Numbered from the stretch's first letter, positions 1-11,931 are shown. The stretch is DNA of 64,000 nt from Leguminivora glycinivorella (GCF_023078275.1 NC_062977.1:5911118-5975117); one strand, 5' to 3'. The notes: generated by a model not told the origin, from the letters alone. Translations and numbers: made by a program.

Positions 1-368
1 ACAACAATAGACTAAGTTCACGAGGGAAATTCACTTTTTATTTATAACAGAAGTGAAACCCATAAAATATAGTGATACTATCATCCTAAATCATGATATA
101 ATATAACATTATGATTTTATTTTCTGAAACAAAATTCACTTAGAATTTTGACGAACAAAAATATGTTTATCCCCGTAAGTCTCCATATTATTAAAGCAGT
201 GAAAGTTAGATAGGCAATAAAGAGTTGGCAGCGAGCGTTGTTTACGAACGGGATCACCTCTCCAATCGGGCGTAATGTATTTATGATTATTGGCAACTTC
301 GGGCCGCCGTGTGCGCCGTGTATGGCGGTACTCAGCTGTTGTAGATGCTAATTGAATTTCAAGTACAT
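1..368. other. Unannotated AT-rich flank
   Basis: Nothing recognised. A short GC patch lies near 300-330. The stretch ends at the 3' tail of the adjacent LINE. Confidence 0.5.
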
Positions 369-370
369 AT

Positions 371-390
371 AGAATAGAATAGAATAGAAT
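371..390. repeat. (AGAAT)4 LINE 3'-terminal repeat
   Basis: Four perfect AGAAT units sit exactly at the minus-strand 3' end of the LINE and mark its terminus. Confidence 0.8.
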
Positions 391-541
391 AGTTTATTGT
401 TAAAAGAAATTAATACAATCGTACATTATTTGTCCCGTGGCCCCACACTAGGCTAAGCCTGTCACGTGGCAGCCAAAATAAGGTGAACATAACATTTTGG
501 TATTCTAGTAATATTAAAATTATGCGTTAACAATAAGATAG

Positions 542-583
542 TTGTGTGTGACTGTGTGCGAGTGTGGGTGTGTGTGTCTGTGT

Positions 584-650
<67 letters not shown>
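542..650. repeat. (TG)n microsatellite
   Basis: About 109 bp of TG dinucleotide repeat. It is interrupted near its start and pure over the last roughly 60 bp. It lies in the 3' UTR of the minus-strand LINE, and its length is probably polymorphic. Confidence 0.95.
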
Positions 651-653
<3 letters not shown>

Positions 654-665
654 ATTTGTGAGCGG

Positions 666-1574
666 TCAGGTGATGACTTTCAGCAGCATTTCAATTTGCC
701 TATAGTTAAGATCTTTTAACCAGTTCTTAATTACATGTTTAGCTTCTAAAGGGGACTTTTTAGATATGTTACATGCTTTAACTACAGAGTTATAAATATG
801 TGGATGGAGAAAGTTAGGGAAACGTCTAGCGAACACTGTTTTTGTGGTGGGAATAGGAATTTTAAAGGTTCTATTACGGATTAATGAGCTGTATTCTTCA
901 GAATTTATAGTTTTTCGATGTGTGTGAATTGAGACGCGAAGTATTAGTAATTTCCTCACACTGAGGACGTCCGCATCCTTATAAAGAGTGACCGTTGGAA
1001 ACCATCGGGGCTTTCCAAGCATGACTTTAAGCACAAACCTTTGGGCCCTTTCAAGGGGTAGTAGCGCAGAGCTAGAGCAACCACCCCATACGCCAATGCA
1101 GTACGATAGGATCGATTCACAAATGGATATGTAAATGAGCTTTAGCAGCTTCTTTGAAGCAGAATTTCGCAATAGCTTCATAATAAAAACGACTTTTCTG
1201 ACTCTTGACGACAGGACATCGATGTATTTTTTGAAATTTAGGTTTTCATCGAGTGTAATGCCTAGGTACTTTATGGTTCTGCTGTTACTGACTACATCGC
1301 GTGTCCTTTGAGAGAGAGTAGTAGAATTGTCACAGTAAAGCGTGAGGTTTCGTCGAGTACTGGGGGCAGAAGAAGCCGTTTTATGGAAACATAAATATTT
1401 CGTTTTTGAAGTATTAAGAGAGAGCAGGTTGTCTGCAAGCCATTTGGCGATCAAAGATAAACCTGCCTCAGCTACAGCAAAGCAACGCTCCCAGGAGATA
1501 TCGTGGAACAGCAGAGCAGTATCGTCTGCGTAGTCATATTTTTTCTTTTTCGATGTAATTTTGGGATTGTATTA
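666..1574 (-). pseudogene. LINE reverse transcriptase, C-terminal fragment
   Basis: The open frame on the minus strand runs from a stop near 1577 to the stop at 666. The first methionine (1454) is internal. Upstream of it the frame is still RT: a YADD active-site box lies at about 1517-1528, followed by an LLF stretch, so the fragment starts inside the palm subdomain. The rest covers the end of the palm and the thumb/connection region, with KWLADN, KYLGI and the LSYCIGVWGG stretch typical of LINE RTs. Endonuclease, fingers and any first ORF are missing. No in-frame stop is seen in about 290 codons, so this is a fairly young but incapable copy. Residues upstream of the YADD box are Lys-rich and probably lie beyond the truncation point. 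Confidence 0.8.
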
Positions 1575-2260
1575 TACTTGAGTACGATAAGTGGTTATAG
1601 CGCGTAGTCATAAACGGTTATCCCCTAAATTACATTCCCGATATGAACACGTCGGTAGGGTCCGTCTCGTACCTACGTAAGGGAAACTCCCGCCGAACCC
1701 TTAGCATTACCGGCCTAAGTCTATCGGCAGGCAAACATTGTATATTAGCCGGCGATGCCCTAAATATCGAAGCCTTCTTAATCCGGCCGCAGCGAAACCC
1801 GCTTCTTAATCCATCACGTAACTGGGAGCCGTCGCGAAATCGTGTTACATCAACGAAAAATGTATTAGAGGGGGGCTACCCGGCTACCCCCTATATCGGA
1901 CAAACTTTGCTAATACCACCCTCTAACATAATCGCGGAGCCTTTTACGAGAGGAATTTATGGGGATGGTCCCGATTTCTTGCTGTATTTATGGCGAATGC
2001 GGCAGTTACGTGACGGCGTGGCTCGCCAGTTAATTAGGTGGAGTAAAAACTGGAGTTCTCTGCCACCGACAGGTTAAACGCTCCGAAAGTTCGCAGCCGT
2101 ACATATCAGCAGTTCCGCTAGTTCTGTGTAAGAGCTCACTTGCACAGATTCTAAAACGGCTCCACTGGAAATTTGAATTTCTCGTACGTACGGTTTTGAT
2201 TAACCTACATGTCGGCCAAATGCCAAGTTCCAGTCTTGCATTGTCTCTCATTATTTACAT
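1535..2260. other. GC-balanced unique stretch with an unrecognised 144-codon ORF
   Basis: This is visibly less AT-rich than its surroundings. A plus-strand open frame (1643-2077, 144 codons, ATG start) matches nothing I know and has no signal peptide, membrane segment or repeat. A G5/C5 hairpin lies at about 1870-1892. It could be a regulatory element, an old repeat or a chance ORF. I would not call it a gene. Confidence 0.3.
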
Positions 2261-4775
2261 AATTATTATCCATAAGGTGTTTTTTAATTAATACAAAATA
2301 TATATTTAACTACTAAGGAACAATTTTAAATGCTTCAAGTAAAAAAATGTAGCTAATGCCACTACTCTTATAAACATTATATCAATATAGCTACTCATAT
2401 TAAAATTATGGAATCTACAATGTCGGTTCTTGAAATTAGCCAGCTATTAAAACAGGTATAAGACTAAGTTCCTGGTCACTTAAAAAAATCTACCTGTAAC
2501 TCCTGATAGTCCTAATCGTCTTTAAAGCACAGTAGCACATTAAGTTTACTCAAAGGCGTAATTCAACTAAGTTTATTGACATCGCTATCACGGCTATTCA
2601 AGTGCTATCGATTGTGGAGTCTCAGTAATTCAGCCACCGAGCCCCGTCAAAGTTGCGAAGTCTTACCAAGTCCGGGCCTCAGGTGAGAATGTGCTAGACG
2701 CCGACTGGCTAGACTGCCCGCGAGCCAATAATGTTGCATGTTAGCGGGCAACCCATTGATGGCAAGGTTGACAAGTAAATTAGAACGCTGAAGCGATTTT
2801 GCTGAGTGGGTTACGTGCTAAGTTCCGTATTATTGACGATAAATTTAACGTTTAAAAACTTTCTGTAAGTGAAGACAGAAATATGCAAATGTTGTCTTTT
2901 TAGAAATACCACTATAAAACTATTTGCTTCTTTATTTACTAATGGACGGCGCCATCAAGAATAACTTGCCAAAGATTGTGGCTTCCAAGATAGTCGGAGA
3001 TCTTAAACTAACTTCCAAACTCGGAATAAACTGTTCCGCCGTGTGTCTCCATCATAAGTGAATTCGACAATGCAGGAATAGGTGTAGGTACTTGTATATT
3101 ATAAGTGGAGGATGCGAGCTGCGGCTTTGTTCTCGAAACTTCGCCGGGTATTGTGATGTATCTTATTGCATATGCGGCATGCAGGTATAGAATGGCTTTG
3201 TAATACGTCAAGACGTGCTCCGCCAATTTCGACTCGATCGCCAGTTTCCTGTTTGTATTAAGGGCGAGTATTGTTTAACGCCGCGGAGTTATTACTTTGG
3301 TCAGGTGAAAATTAGTTATTAAGCACTGGTAAAGCAAATTTCATGAAATATTGAAATCGTAGGGAATTGTTGAAACGGATATGAAAGATCAGTTGGGTTA
3401 CAATAATACTTCAAACGCTATTATATTTTCAAAGTTTAGTAAAACACCTAGAAATAACAAAAGTTGACTGCGAATTAATAATCATTTGCAGAAAATTCGG
3501 AGGGACGAGTCAGCCTACACGAAATCTTTACGCTTCAATTGAGCCAGTTTATGGCAAAATTAATTACTGGCTAGAGAGGATCGACTATAATAGTTTCGCT
3601 GCGAAATTATTATTGTGAGGGGTCCACGGCTGCCGAAATTGTGTTCGGACAAGAAAATTACTGGGCGTAAAACGGGGTGTGAATTTGGAAATCAAAGAGC
3701 TCGCCCAAACTTGTTCGAACACTATTGTGATGGTCCATCATTTACATGGGACGGTGCCTATACACAATTTGCACAAATTGTACAATGGCTCGCGTCTTGG
3801 CTCGAGATGAATGCGAGGATTCGTCGAATGGAACAATTTTGAGTAATTAACATGTCGACGTATGGCGTCGAGTAATCAACTAATGTGTAGAGGTTTTGGG
3901 AGACAACATTTGCGAAAATTGAATCGTGTTCGTTATACAATACACTGATGGTATACATAATGTATAGTATAACAACCCTCATTGTTCATAGGAAATTTTA
4001 TAAAAAGCGCAATTTTTATAAAGAGATACTACATTCAACAAGTACTTATTTATTCACAACCCATTATTGTACTTGTATTTTTCCTATACTTATAGGTAGG
4101 TATTTCTGGATAAATCTCTTGGTAGCAATATATCCTGTGTGGTTCTAAGAGAAACAGCAAATATTTTCCAAGTTTATTTAAAGTAGGCACCTACTCGTCT
4201 TATTCGCCTCCCACGCAGTTAAAATGTCTTATATTTTTATACATTTGACTTTAGACTTATCTTTTCACGTCAAAATAATACGTCTTACAATATCTCGAGA
4301 CGTAAGTAAAGTATTAAGGAATCCGAATAACACGTCTCGGTCGAAAGATATGGCGATGTATGGGCGCCTAGGGAGCACAACTGAGATTTGCGCAAACATC
4401 AGATTTATGACCACCTTCTAGGAATAATAATCAATTTTCAGCTGGTGCGTTAAAAACAGGCAAGAAAATAATACGATTGTTTGCCAGGCGACGTTTTATA
4501 GGGGTGCCAAATGATATCTTACTTAATTAATTACCAAAATAATAAAAGCTAAAATGTATGCAACTTACATATTCAATTAAATTACATTAATTTTTTATGT
4601 ATTTATTGTAAATTTCGAAAACAAAAAAAAACACGTAGTATTTATTTACAGCGTATCTACTAAAATAATCGTAAAAACTGAAAATGTTATTTACTGACAA
4701 CGTAATGGTAGTCTTATCTTAACAAGGTGTTACTTTAATATTGTCTTCGGTTACCGCGATAGTAACTCATGAAAT
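2261..4775. other. AT-rich intergenic DNA, nothing recognised
   Basis: The open frames are short (75 codons or fewer) and unconvincing. Slightly GC-richer islands lie near 2636-2720 and 3010-3240. No terminal repeats or known element ends were found. Confidence 0.5.
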
Positions 4776-5066
4776 AATAGTACATTGAGCAACAAGGGGA
4801 GGAAGTTGAACTTTACTAACGAGAGTAAGTTAAATCGCGACGGCTTGCCGGAGCGATGTAAAGACTCGAGTTAGTAATATTCATACTCCCCAAGTTACAC
4901 ACAATGTTTTTCATCTCACTCGCAATGTAAAAAAAAATGTAAATAGATGTAAAAAAGTTAAGTACGGTACAAGAAATTTCATTATTCCCTTGGGAGAACA
5001 AATTTTCTATAACTCACGCTCCGCCTGCGTGCAATAGCACATTTAAAGCGCGGGTGTGATGAAAAA
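4776..5066. repeat. Dispersed hairpin repeat, copy 1
   Basis: This aligns over its full length of about 290 bp with 27076-27371. Its first 130 bp fold back on themselves: an arm around GTTGAACTTTACTAACGAGA is matched by the complement further on, with a GC-rich turn near GACGGCTTGCCGG. The family is dispersed and probably non-coding, and I do not know its class. Confidence 0.75.
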
Positions 5067-5168
5067 CTATGGATCCACCCGTTGACCATGAATGCTGTAA
5101 AGTGTTCGAAACGTCGGGATGAATTGTAAATTCATTATACGCGATATAATCCGCTTCCATAGTTTTAT
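5063..5168. repeat. Short repeat with AAACTATGGA inverted ends
   Basis: AAACTATGGA near the start and TCCATAGTTT at the end are perfect complements flanking about 85 bp. The interior holds GTGTTCGAAACGTCGGG. I associate that string, with low confidence, with the terminal repeats of Penelope-like elements. It abuts the preceding hairpin repeat. Confidence 0.45.
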
Positions 5169-5774
5169 TTCAAGGTGTTACTTTGATACGCATACGAAAA
5201 ATGCAGTCACATGGAAACGCAAATGTTTCTATAAGGCTTTAGTCGTCACATTTTGAAATAATAAAAAATAAAGTATTCAACTGGCGGTAATTATAAAAGG
5301 TAGGTATATATATCCTTGAAACATGTACAAAGATAGGTAGCTTCCAAAGTTACGAGCCTCCTTCGAAGCGAAAATTAAAAAAGACTTTTCGTATAATTAT
5401 ATAACGATCACCGATACAGGTGCATGCAACGGCCTAACCGCGGAACTGACGGCTCATAAACTAGGCGAGGCGAGCACGAAAGAATTAAGTATGAAATATG
5501 CGCTCAGGCGCACACTGATTTATGGCTCGGCGATCTGCTTTAAATATTGTTTCGCGGATCTTAGGTGTGAGGGGCGCACTGCATTATGCTGTAGGTGTCC
5601 TTATTGCACTGATTTATGATATCCTGGATTAATCAGTTCAAATAGACACTGAATAAGCAGTTAATAGCAACTTTCAAAACATTTTGTTTATTTCATCAAA
5701 AATAACGATATCTATCAAGCAAAGACATATATAACTTCGTATAGACAGATAAAAAAAACGTAAAAAAAAACGTA
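5169..5774. other. Intergenic, nothing recognised
   Basis: Mostly AT-rich, with a GC-balanced patch at about 5405-5580. No ORF or repeat end could be supported. Confidence 0.45.
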
Positions 5775-6075
5775 CCTCCAGTACCATACAGAAAAAGGTA
5801 CAGTGGCCTAGATGGCATTACACCTTTGGGGTACGCTCAGCTAGATGGCGCTAATATTAATATTTGACATTTTAAAACATATCAAGCTTCTTAGCTTGAT
5901 ATGGGCCAAATTGTCAAAACTGAGGTTCAAAAGTTTTAAGCCTGTGTCAAGAGATGGATGGAATCTATGCACTGTGATTACACATTTTACTTGGACAGTA
6001 ACTCTCTATAATACTCGATCCTCTTTGCTATCAAGTAATGGGAGATTAATAGAAAAAAAAAAGAAAATAAAGTTA
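5775..6075 (+). repeat. Possible SINE-like repeat with A-rich tail
   Basis: The start (GTGGCCTAGATGGC, then GTACGCTCAGCTAGATGGCG) looks like a sequence I know as common in Lepidoptera. The segment ends in an A-rich run at about 6051-6073, which suggests reverse transcription. It holds a CTCF-like AGATGGCGC at 5843-5851 and a small palindrome, ATATCAAGC/GCTTGATAT, near 5877-5900. Boundaries are approximate. Confidence 0.4.
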
Positions 6076-6614
6076 TGAGAAAAAAAATACCAACTTATGA
6101 ACTCCCACAACAATAATGTTAATGAAACTTTAGAGTACTTACCTATTCAGATGTCGTCGACTGTCCACCTTGTTTTGATCATTAATTTGCTAAGTTTCCA
6201 ATCGTATTGTTTTCATTTCTTCCATAATAAACAGTGTAAATAAATAATTTCACCAAGTTAAAACGCTTTTGTAAACCAAACAAGAACCTACTTCATTTTA
6301 TTTAGTCTCATGCACAACATTACGTAGGTGTTATCTGGGCAGGCAGCTGACGCGGCGTGACGAAGGTTCCCCGCAGAACGCAGTCTCACCGCAGCTGGGA
6401 CTCTGTCGCACTCAACATTTCATTTTAATTGCATTACACTTGCGGGTTGACGGTTCAAATTTTGTATCGTAATCCTTGTCACGTTAAATATGAATGTGCT
6501 TTGGAGAATTTTAAGAAAAGCTAACGAACGTCGGATGGTTTCGTATGTAAAATATTTAATATGAAAGGTTAGGCATTATAATATAAATGTATTATCAAAA
6601 CCTGATAAAATAGT
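6076..6614. other. Intergenic, nothing recognised
   Basis: AT-rich, with a GC-balanced island near 6330-6420. No coding signal. Confidence 0.45.
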
Positions 6615-6615
6615 A

Positions 6616-7146
6616 TTTTTTCTACTTGTCGACTGTAATCTGTCAATTAGGCCTCCACAGACTAAACTATAAGTGCTAACTATTCAGTGTCGGATACTCT
6701 ATGGCAGTTTCGACTCAATTATAATAAGCTCATTATAGTTGACTTTAGTTAACAGTAATAATTTCAAAAATAGGACTTCATACAATTTCTATACTAATTT
6801 GCGATACCTGGCAAATTTTCCTGCATCTGAAACACATTTTTTTTTATCTGTCGCGTTATCGGCCAATCAGAGACGGTTATTACAAACAATTGGTTGCTAG
6901 GTAATTCTATGTTGATACAACGGTGAACGACTCTATTAACATTAATTTTAACTTGAATGATGATATTTCCGTCCATTGATGATGAACCTGTATGACGTTC
7001 TATTTTTGAATTTTTTTCAGTTAACTAAAGTGAAGTGTATTATGGTTGACTAAGTGTCAAAGACTATCCAGCACTGAAAAGTCAGCACTTATAGTTTAAT
7101 CTGTGGTGTCCTAATTGACAGATTAAAGTCGACGAGTAGAAAAAAA
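6616..7146. mobile_element. MITE with ~165-bp terminal inverted repeats, copy 1
   Basis: The left arm (TTTTTTCTACTTGTCGAC, then AATCTGTCAATTAGG) is matched in inverse orientation at the right end (CTAATTGACAGATT, then GTCGACGAGTAGAAAAAAA). Complementarity continues imperfectly for about 165 bp on each side, to near 6780 and 6985. The middle, about 200 bp, is non-coding. A second, truncated and inverted copy lies at 36948-37317. This is a non-autonomous DNA element or foldback; the superfamily is unknown and no clean target duplication is seen. Confidence 0.8.
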
Positions 7147-7718
7147 CTTTACAATTGCATTCAAATGATTTATATTTATAAATCATAAATTGTATTAAAC
7201 ATTTAGCAAATAGTCATTTGAACTTCCAAAATGATAGTAAATCCCACAACCAGGGCAGAATTTTGAATAGATGTCATAATGTTATATTCGAAAGTATTCA
7301 AGCAGCTGCTCGTAATCACCTCTGTCATGCCAAAACATGTTCATGTATTCTACTTGTAAATAAATCTAGATAAAGTGTTGTACCGTAAACCCGCTCATTG
7401 GTTGACGTATAGTGGGCAACAAACCAAAAAAACCTGGCCAGGTATGTTCCAAAACACTTTTTGTCACTGCAACGTCATCATAACCTCCGCAAAACTTAAG
7501 AGTGCAGCATAAAACACCTAGTAACTAATTTAACCCAGCGTAAGTTAATTTGGAGCTATCTTCCAGCAACAATGGCCGCCGAGAATCCCAGCAGACGGAA
7601 CTGCCTCACCTGCACTCATTATATTTACGCCGCAATAATAAAACTTTCCGACTCTCTGTGAATATTGGATTCGCTGGCGTTGCCAGATTTACTGAGAAAT
7701 CTGGAGACCTGCCGGCTT
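7147..7718. other. Intergenic, nothing recognised
   Basis: AT-rich at first, GC-balanced from about 7550 onward. No feature supported. Confidence 0.4.
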
Positions 7719-7851
7719 GGCCGAATGGCAATCGTCGACGCCAGACGCCTGCAGAAATACAGTCTGTGTCGCGCCAATACGCAAGAGCGATAGAGATAGA
7801 TAGCTACGAAACAAATATATTATATTCGTGAGCGTTTGTGCATTTGGCTAC
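7719..7851 (+). mobile_element. GTAGCCGAATGGC MITE, diverged copy
   Basis: Partial GGCCGAATGGCA start and GCATTTGGCTAC end, with the family core CGCCAATACGCAAGAGCGAT followed by AGAGATAGATA. It is the most diverged of the family; better copies lie at 8809, 32376, 53461, 58215 and 58556. Confidence 0.7.
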
Positions 7852-8808
7852 GTCCCTGATTTTAGCCCTTGAAGAACGGTTTTCGCTATTCATGGGCCAA
7901 AATCCTAACGTATTTTTGAGGTTTCCTACTTCTAAACTACAGCTGAAAATGGGGATAAATTATAATTAAATATTTAGTTAGTAATTAGGTACCTATAAGT
8001 AAAATAGAGAGGTGAAGTTATGATGACTTTTTTAAGATATTCTAATTTCTAGAACCGGATGGAAATGCTGGATTAAACTTTCACGATTGTTACACATAAT
8101 AACTTTGAAATCGGAACTTAATGGTGTACTTATTACTACACCCTTCTCCGAGACCACGCGGACAACGTCGTCCCTGAAACGTTGAAGGTTAGTTATACAT
8201 AATGTGGTGATACGCGATTAAGTCCCAATTTAAAAGTTATTGCGGATGAAACGGATTATTTAAACTTTGTTAAAACAATAACTATTTGGTCATATTATAA
8301 GAAGATAATTTGAATGAAACAACGCATTCCTCAAGTTTTCTAAGACATGCATATTTATTATTTGTCATTTTAAAGATTTTTTACGATTTTCTGCTGGCAA
8401 CATCGTTCACCGCGGTGCGAGCGGTCGCGTTACTTATAGCTGCCAGTTATGCAATATGCTCCGTAGGTTTTAATAAAGGCGGCCATTCGAAAAGTTACGG
8501 CTCGCGAAGGATGCCGACAGGGCTCGGTAAGCCACACAGACTCTCCTAATATTTAATGAAAATGACGTGACATAAATAATAAAATGAAAATTAATATTGC
8601 GTTATGTATCGCAATAAATAACGTACAGTGTTACAGCGTCCTAATTTTTCTTTTAATGATGCATTGTTTCATCAACTAAGCAAAATAATTAGCTGCAGTC
8701 ATAGTAGTACTTTACTAAATCAAGGTAAATTGTCTAGTTATTCTATACAATTATATATATCTTTTTTATATGGCAGTTATATGTAGAATTATAAACAGTT
8801 CTGCGTGC
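7852..8808. other. Intergenic, nothing recognised
   Basis: AT-rich DNA with a small GC patch near 8400-8550. Short open frames there show no recognisable protein. Confidence 0.45.
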
Positions 8809-8963
8809 GTAGCCGAATGGCATTTCTCCGACGCCAAACGAAAACGAAACGCCACGCCAGTTAGTCCGGCTCTGTCGCGCCAATACGCACGAGCAATAGA
8901 GATAGATATCTACTAGCCTTTCGTTTCGTGAGCGTTTCGTGAGCGTTAGTGCCATTCGGCTAC
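8809..8963 (+). mobile_element. GTAGCCGAATGGC MITE
   Basis: 155 bp bounded by GTAGCCGAATGGC and its exact complement GCCATTCGGCTAC. The interior holds CGCCAATACGCACGAG, a GAGATAGATATCTA segment and TTTCGTGAGCG twice. It has no coding capacity and is one of at least six copies in this window, so the family is evidently abundant in the genome. Confidence 0.85.
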
Positions 8964-9065
8964 GGCCTACGCACCCTGAAGTGTTGTTAGATCCTCTACT
9001 TTTTATGCTGAGTGTACATATAAATTACAATTTTATTAGCATACGAATTCATTGGGTTAAATTGT

Positions 9066-9220
9066 GGCGTAGGCGAGAGGCTGGCAACCTGTCACTGCAA
9101 TGCCACAGTTTCGTTTTCTTTCAACCCCTTATTTTGCCAAGAGTGGCACTGAAGCTTTAGTAGTTTCATGTGCTCTGCCTACCCCTTTACGGGATACAGG
9201 CGTGATTGTATGTATGTATG
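9066..9220 (+). repeat. LINE 3' end with (TATG)n tail
   Basis: The stretch from GGCGTAGGCGAGAGGCTGG through GTGCTCTGCCTACCCC to a GTATGTATGTATG tail matches a 3' UTR tail that I know as very common in lepidopteran genomes. Diverged partial copies lie at 42284-42359 and 44336-44452. Only the 3' tail is present. Confidence 0.7.
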
Positions 9221-10851
9221 TTGTATGAATTCATTACATATTTTTGTGATGACATTCTGTGCAAGTGTGCAAACATCAAATCTCAGCAAAAATCCCAATG
9301 CCCATTCCCATTCCCTATCTTTAAACTGGAACTTACTTTAACACAAATTGTTGTATTAATAACAAATTGATTAGTGCCTAAACCTCAAAACTATTTCAGT
9401 TAATTACTAGCCAGCTAGACTGGTAACAAAACACCGGTCTTACAAACAAGCCTTGAGAGTATTGATTAAACATAACAATATTAGCACGTTGAGTGAAAAG
9501 TTACGCCGATCCTTTAAAACATGGCAACTCGGGACCCGGGAGCTCGTCAGCCAAATGGGATATCAAGCGATGCGTCCGTGCACCCAGGTAAATGTACGTG
9601 AAAGCGGTGGGATACAGGGAGAAATTTAAGACAACTCATTTCAATACTTATACATATAATTATCAAAATAAGAAGAGATAATAAGATCAATAAAATTGTG
9701 AGGTTTTCTATCCAGTTTTTTACAAAACAAATAAGTATAATTATTAAATGGTTAAATAGATCACTTGCAATCGTAAGATTTGTGTGTTACTTAATCGATG
9801 TTTGCTAGATATTCTAGGGTCTAGCAGAGATAAAAATTGACAACAGGAATAAACGAAACGAAATGCTTGGTATCTTTTACACAATAAAACGAAAAATAAT
9901 AAAGATGCAATATTTTTTTGTTAGAAACCGGAGAATTAAGTGATTATTCAAGTAAAAATGATAATATTCATTTTAGTTTATTTTCATAAAAACGAACGGA
10001 TTTAATTTTGTCGGCACTGGATCAAAAATCATCCTTTATACCTACTCATAATATTAGCGTGCTGGCAAGTGAACTTGTATTAGCGAGGATGTTGGATATG
10101 CAAGTAACACGAGCCTTTAGCGTCTTGCTCGTTTTAAAGCCAGTCACGTTGAACAGCACACGCCGAAATATAGCCACGGTGTACTAGTGTTTCATGAACG
10201 TTCATGATATCAAGTATCCATAATATAGCGATATACAATATTTTGAAGGGATACTTATGTAGGTTATCTTTCTTACTTATTGTCCTGTAAATTTTGTATT
10301 AAAAAAGGGCTACTTGCGTATTCCAGGGTTAACTCACTAACCCGGGGCTAAACGGTGAATTCGGTAAAATTCATACCTTTCTAAAACAATTCACAACTTG
10401 TGTCTCAAGTTTTGAGAAGTTTCATTCGTTTTTCTGTATTTCACGTTTTGTTAATATATTAGAATCGCATTATTGAACTCATCGAATCAATGACAAATTT
10501 TATTTTGTGCTTTACCTAATTGCTAAGAAATAATACCAAGGTACTACAAGTTTGATTAAAAAGACGTGCACCATTTCCTCCTAACACTACATGAATCATT
10601 AAAACAATACCATAATAGAAATAAACGCCCATTACGACAGAATTATCTCACGCTCGGTGCAATGACGGCATTATCAGGCTCACCTGCGGCGGAAATTGCA
10701 TTAGATGCAGCCAGCGCTGCACTCAAAGCTTCTATTTATTCACACAACGTTTAGGAAGCCTACACGGGCAGTTAATAAATGCGGCGGTTAAAACGCAGAA
10801 GTAGTATACGAGTAGGTAGGCGTCTTTCACAACAAATTTTAACGTGATAAT
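9221..10851. other. AT-rich intergenic DNA, nothing recognised
   Basis: No coding or element signal was found. A 62-codon frame at 10566-10754 is Ala-rich near its end and is not recognised. Confidence 0.5.
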
Positions 10852-10949
10852 ACGACCATCGAATAACATTTTTATTTGCCACGACCATCGAATAACATTT
10901 TTATTCGTCACGCTAGGACAAAAAAATAAAAATGTTATTCGAAGGTCGT
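10852..10949. repeat. Two direct copies plus one inverted copy of a 25-mer (hairpin)
   Basis: ACGACCATCGAATAACATTT plus TTATT occurs at 10852-10876 and 10881-10905. Its complement, with one mismatch, lies at 10925-10949. The second and third copies can fold into a hairpin with a loop of about 19 nt. Confidence 0.85.
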
Positions 10950-11034
10950 AATTAAAAAAAGTTCATTCAATATTTTTAGAAGTTACAAAACAGTTAAATA
11001 TTGGTATATCGTCAACAGTCGTATTCAATAAATT

Positions 11035-11185
11035 AGGCGCTGGTCGTTCTCAACCGTCAACGGCGACGTCCAGCTGCACGTCGTCCACAACGTCTGTATG
11101 GTATGTTTGAAAATGTTCGAGAGTGATCGTTCCCGCAGTGTAGCGTCCGGACATCGCCGTCGACGGTTCAGAAAGACCAGGGCCT
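11035..11185. mobile_element. Small GC-rich MITE with ~37-bp TIRs
   Basis: CTGGTCGTTCTCAACCGTCA at 11040 pairs with the complement of the segment ending at 11180, with few mismatches. The match continues inward through CGGCGACGTCC. Complementarity also reaches a few bases further out, giving about 151 bp in all. The core is non-coding and its GC content contrasts with the flanks. Confidence 0.75.
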
Positions 11186-11796
11186 TACATACCTAACCAC
11201 ATTCAGAAAACCCACTGTTTAATTTGTGACTAAAAGTCTCAATATTTTCTTATCACTTTCTATTTAGATATCTATTTATAATAAAGTACTTACCATTTAA
11301 ATCAACTAAAGAATTAATGAGATACCTGACTCCGATTTCATGACTACCCGCTAAAAGACAATAAAAGCATTTTGCAAGCATTCAATCGACAAATATGAAT
11401 ACCATGACCTCACTTATCTTTATCTTATAACTTTATAAACCAAAACGTTTTACCAATATTTACACTAAAGCAGATATGAAGAAACCATATGAAATTCTCA
11501 TCAAATTTTGCGTCTGACCCGCCCGTCTGCCACCACAAAGCGATAGCCTATTTGCTCACGGGCGTGTAAACACAGCATAGGTGCATCGGATTCCATGATG
11601 CCTTCAAAACTTTCCTCCGTACGGTACCACTACAGCGCCGCCAGGAAATTGAAGTCACCTCTGCCGCCAACAAAGCTTTGTGAAAAGATCTATTAATTTA
11701 TCTGCGAGTTTCATTTAAATTGAATATCGATTCTGCAAATTTTATGATAGGTTGCAATTGTGTTTCAAATGCGATGTCGAATGCAGGAGACATTTT
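11186..11796. other. Intergenic, nothing recognised
   Basis: AT-rich, with a GC-balanced part at about 11510-11680. It ends at the left terminus of the DIRS-type element. Confidence 0.45.
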
Positions 11797-11931
11797 GTAA
11801 TTATATTTGTATTTTGTCCTGGATATAATAACATTGTAGTTATCCCGCGCCAGCGCTACAAACCTCGCGAATCGTTTATAGATGCCAAAAAGAAAAGAAT
11901 TGACACGAACTGTCACCCTGACGTTTCATAT
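11797..11931 (+). repeat. Left inverted terminal repeat of the gene-less DIRS element
   Basis: The complement of 18724-18841 over about 120 bp, with shared strings such as GTAGTTATCCCGCGCCAGCG and GAATTGACACGAACTGTCAC. The first ~15 nt differ from the right end and are represented separately in the internal complementary region. Confidence 0.85.

Larger units (their letters stand above)
371..1534 (-). mobile_element. 5'-truncated non-LTR retrotransposon (LINE, CR1/Jockey-like group)
   Basis: The minus strand reads from just upstream of a YADD reverse-transcriptase motif, through the end of the RT protein, into a 3' UTR that ends in four AGAAT repeats. Short tandem 3' repeats and 5' truncation are typical of LINE copies made by target-primed reverse transcription. 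A TG microsatellite has expanded inside the 3' UTR. I found no clear target-site duplication. The clade is inferred from the residues around WLADNLLSLNTSKTKY, which resemble CR1/Daphne/Jockey-type RTs; I am not sure which. Confidence 0.8.
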
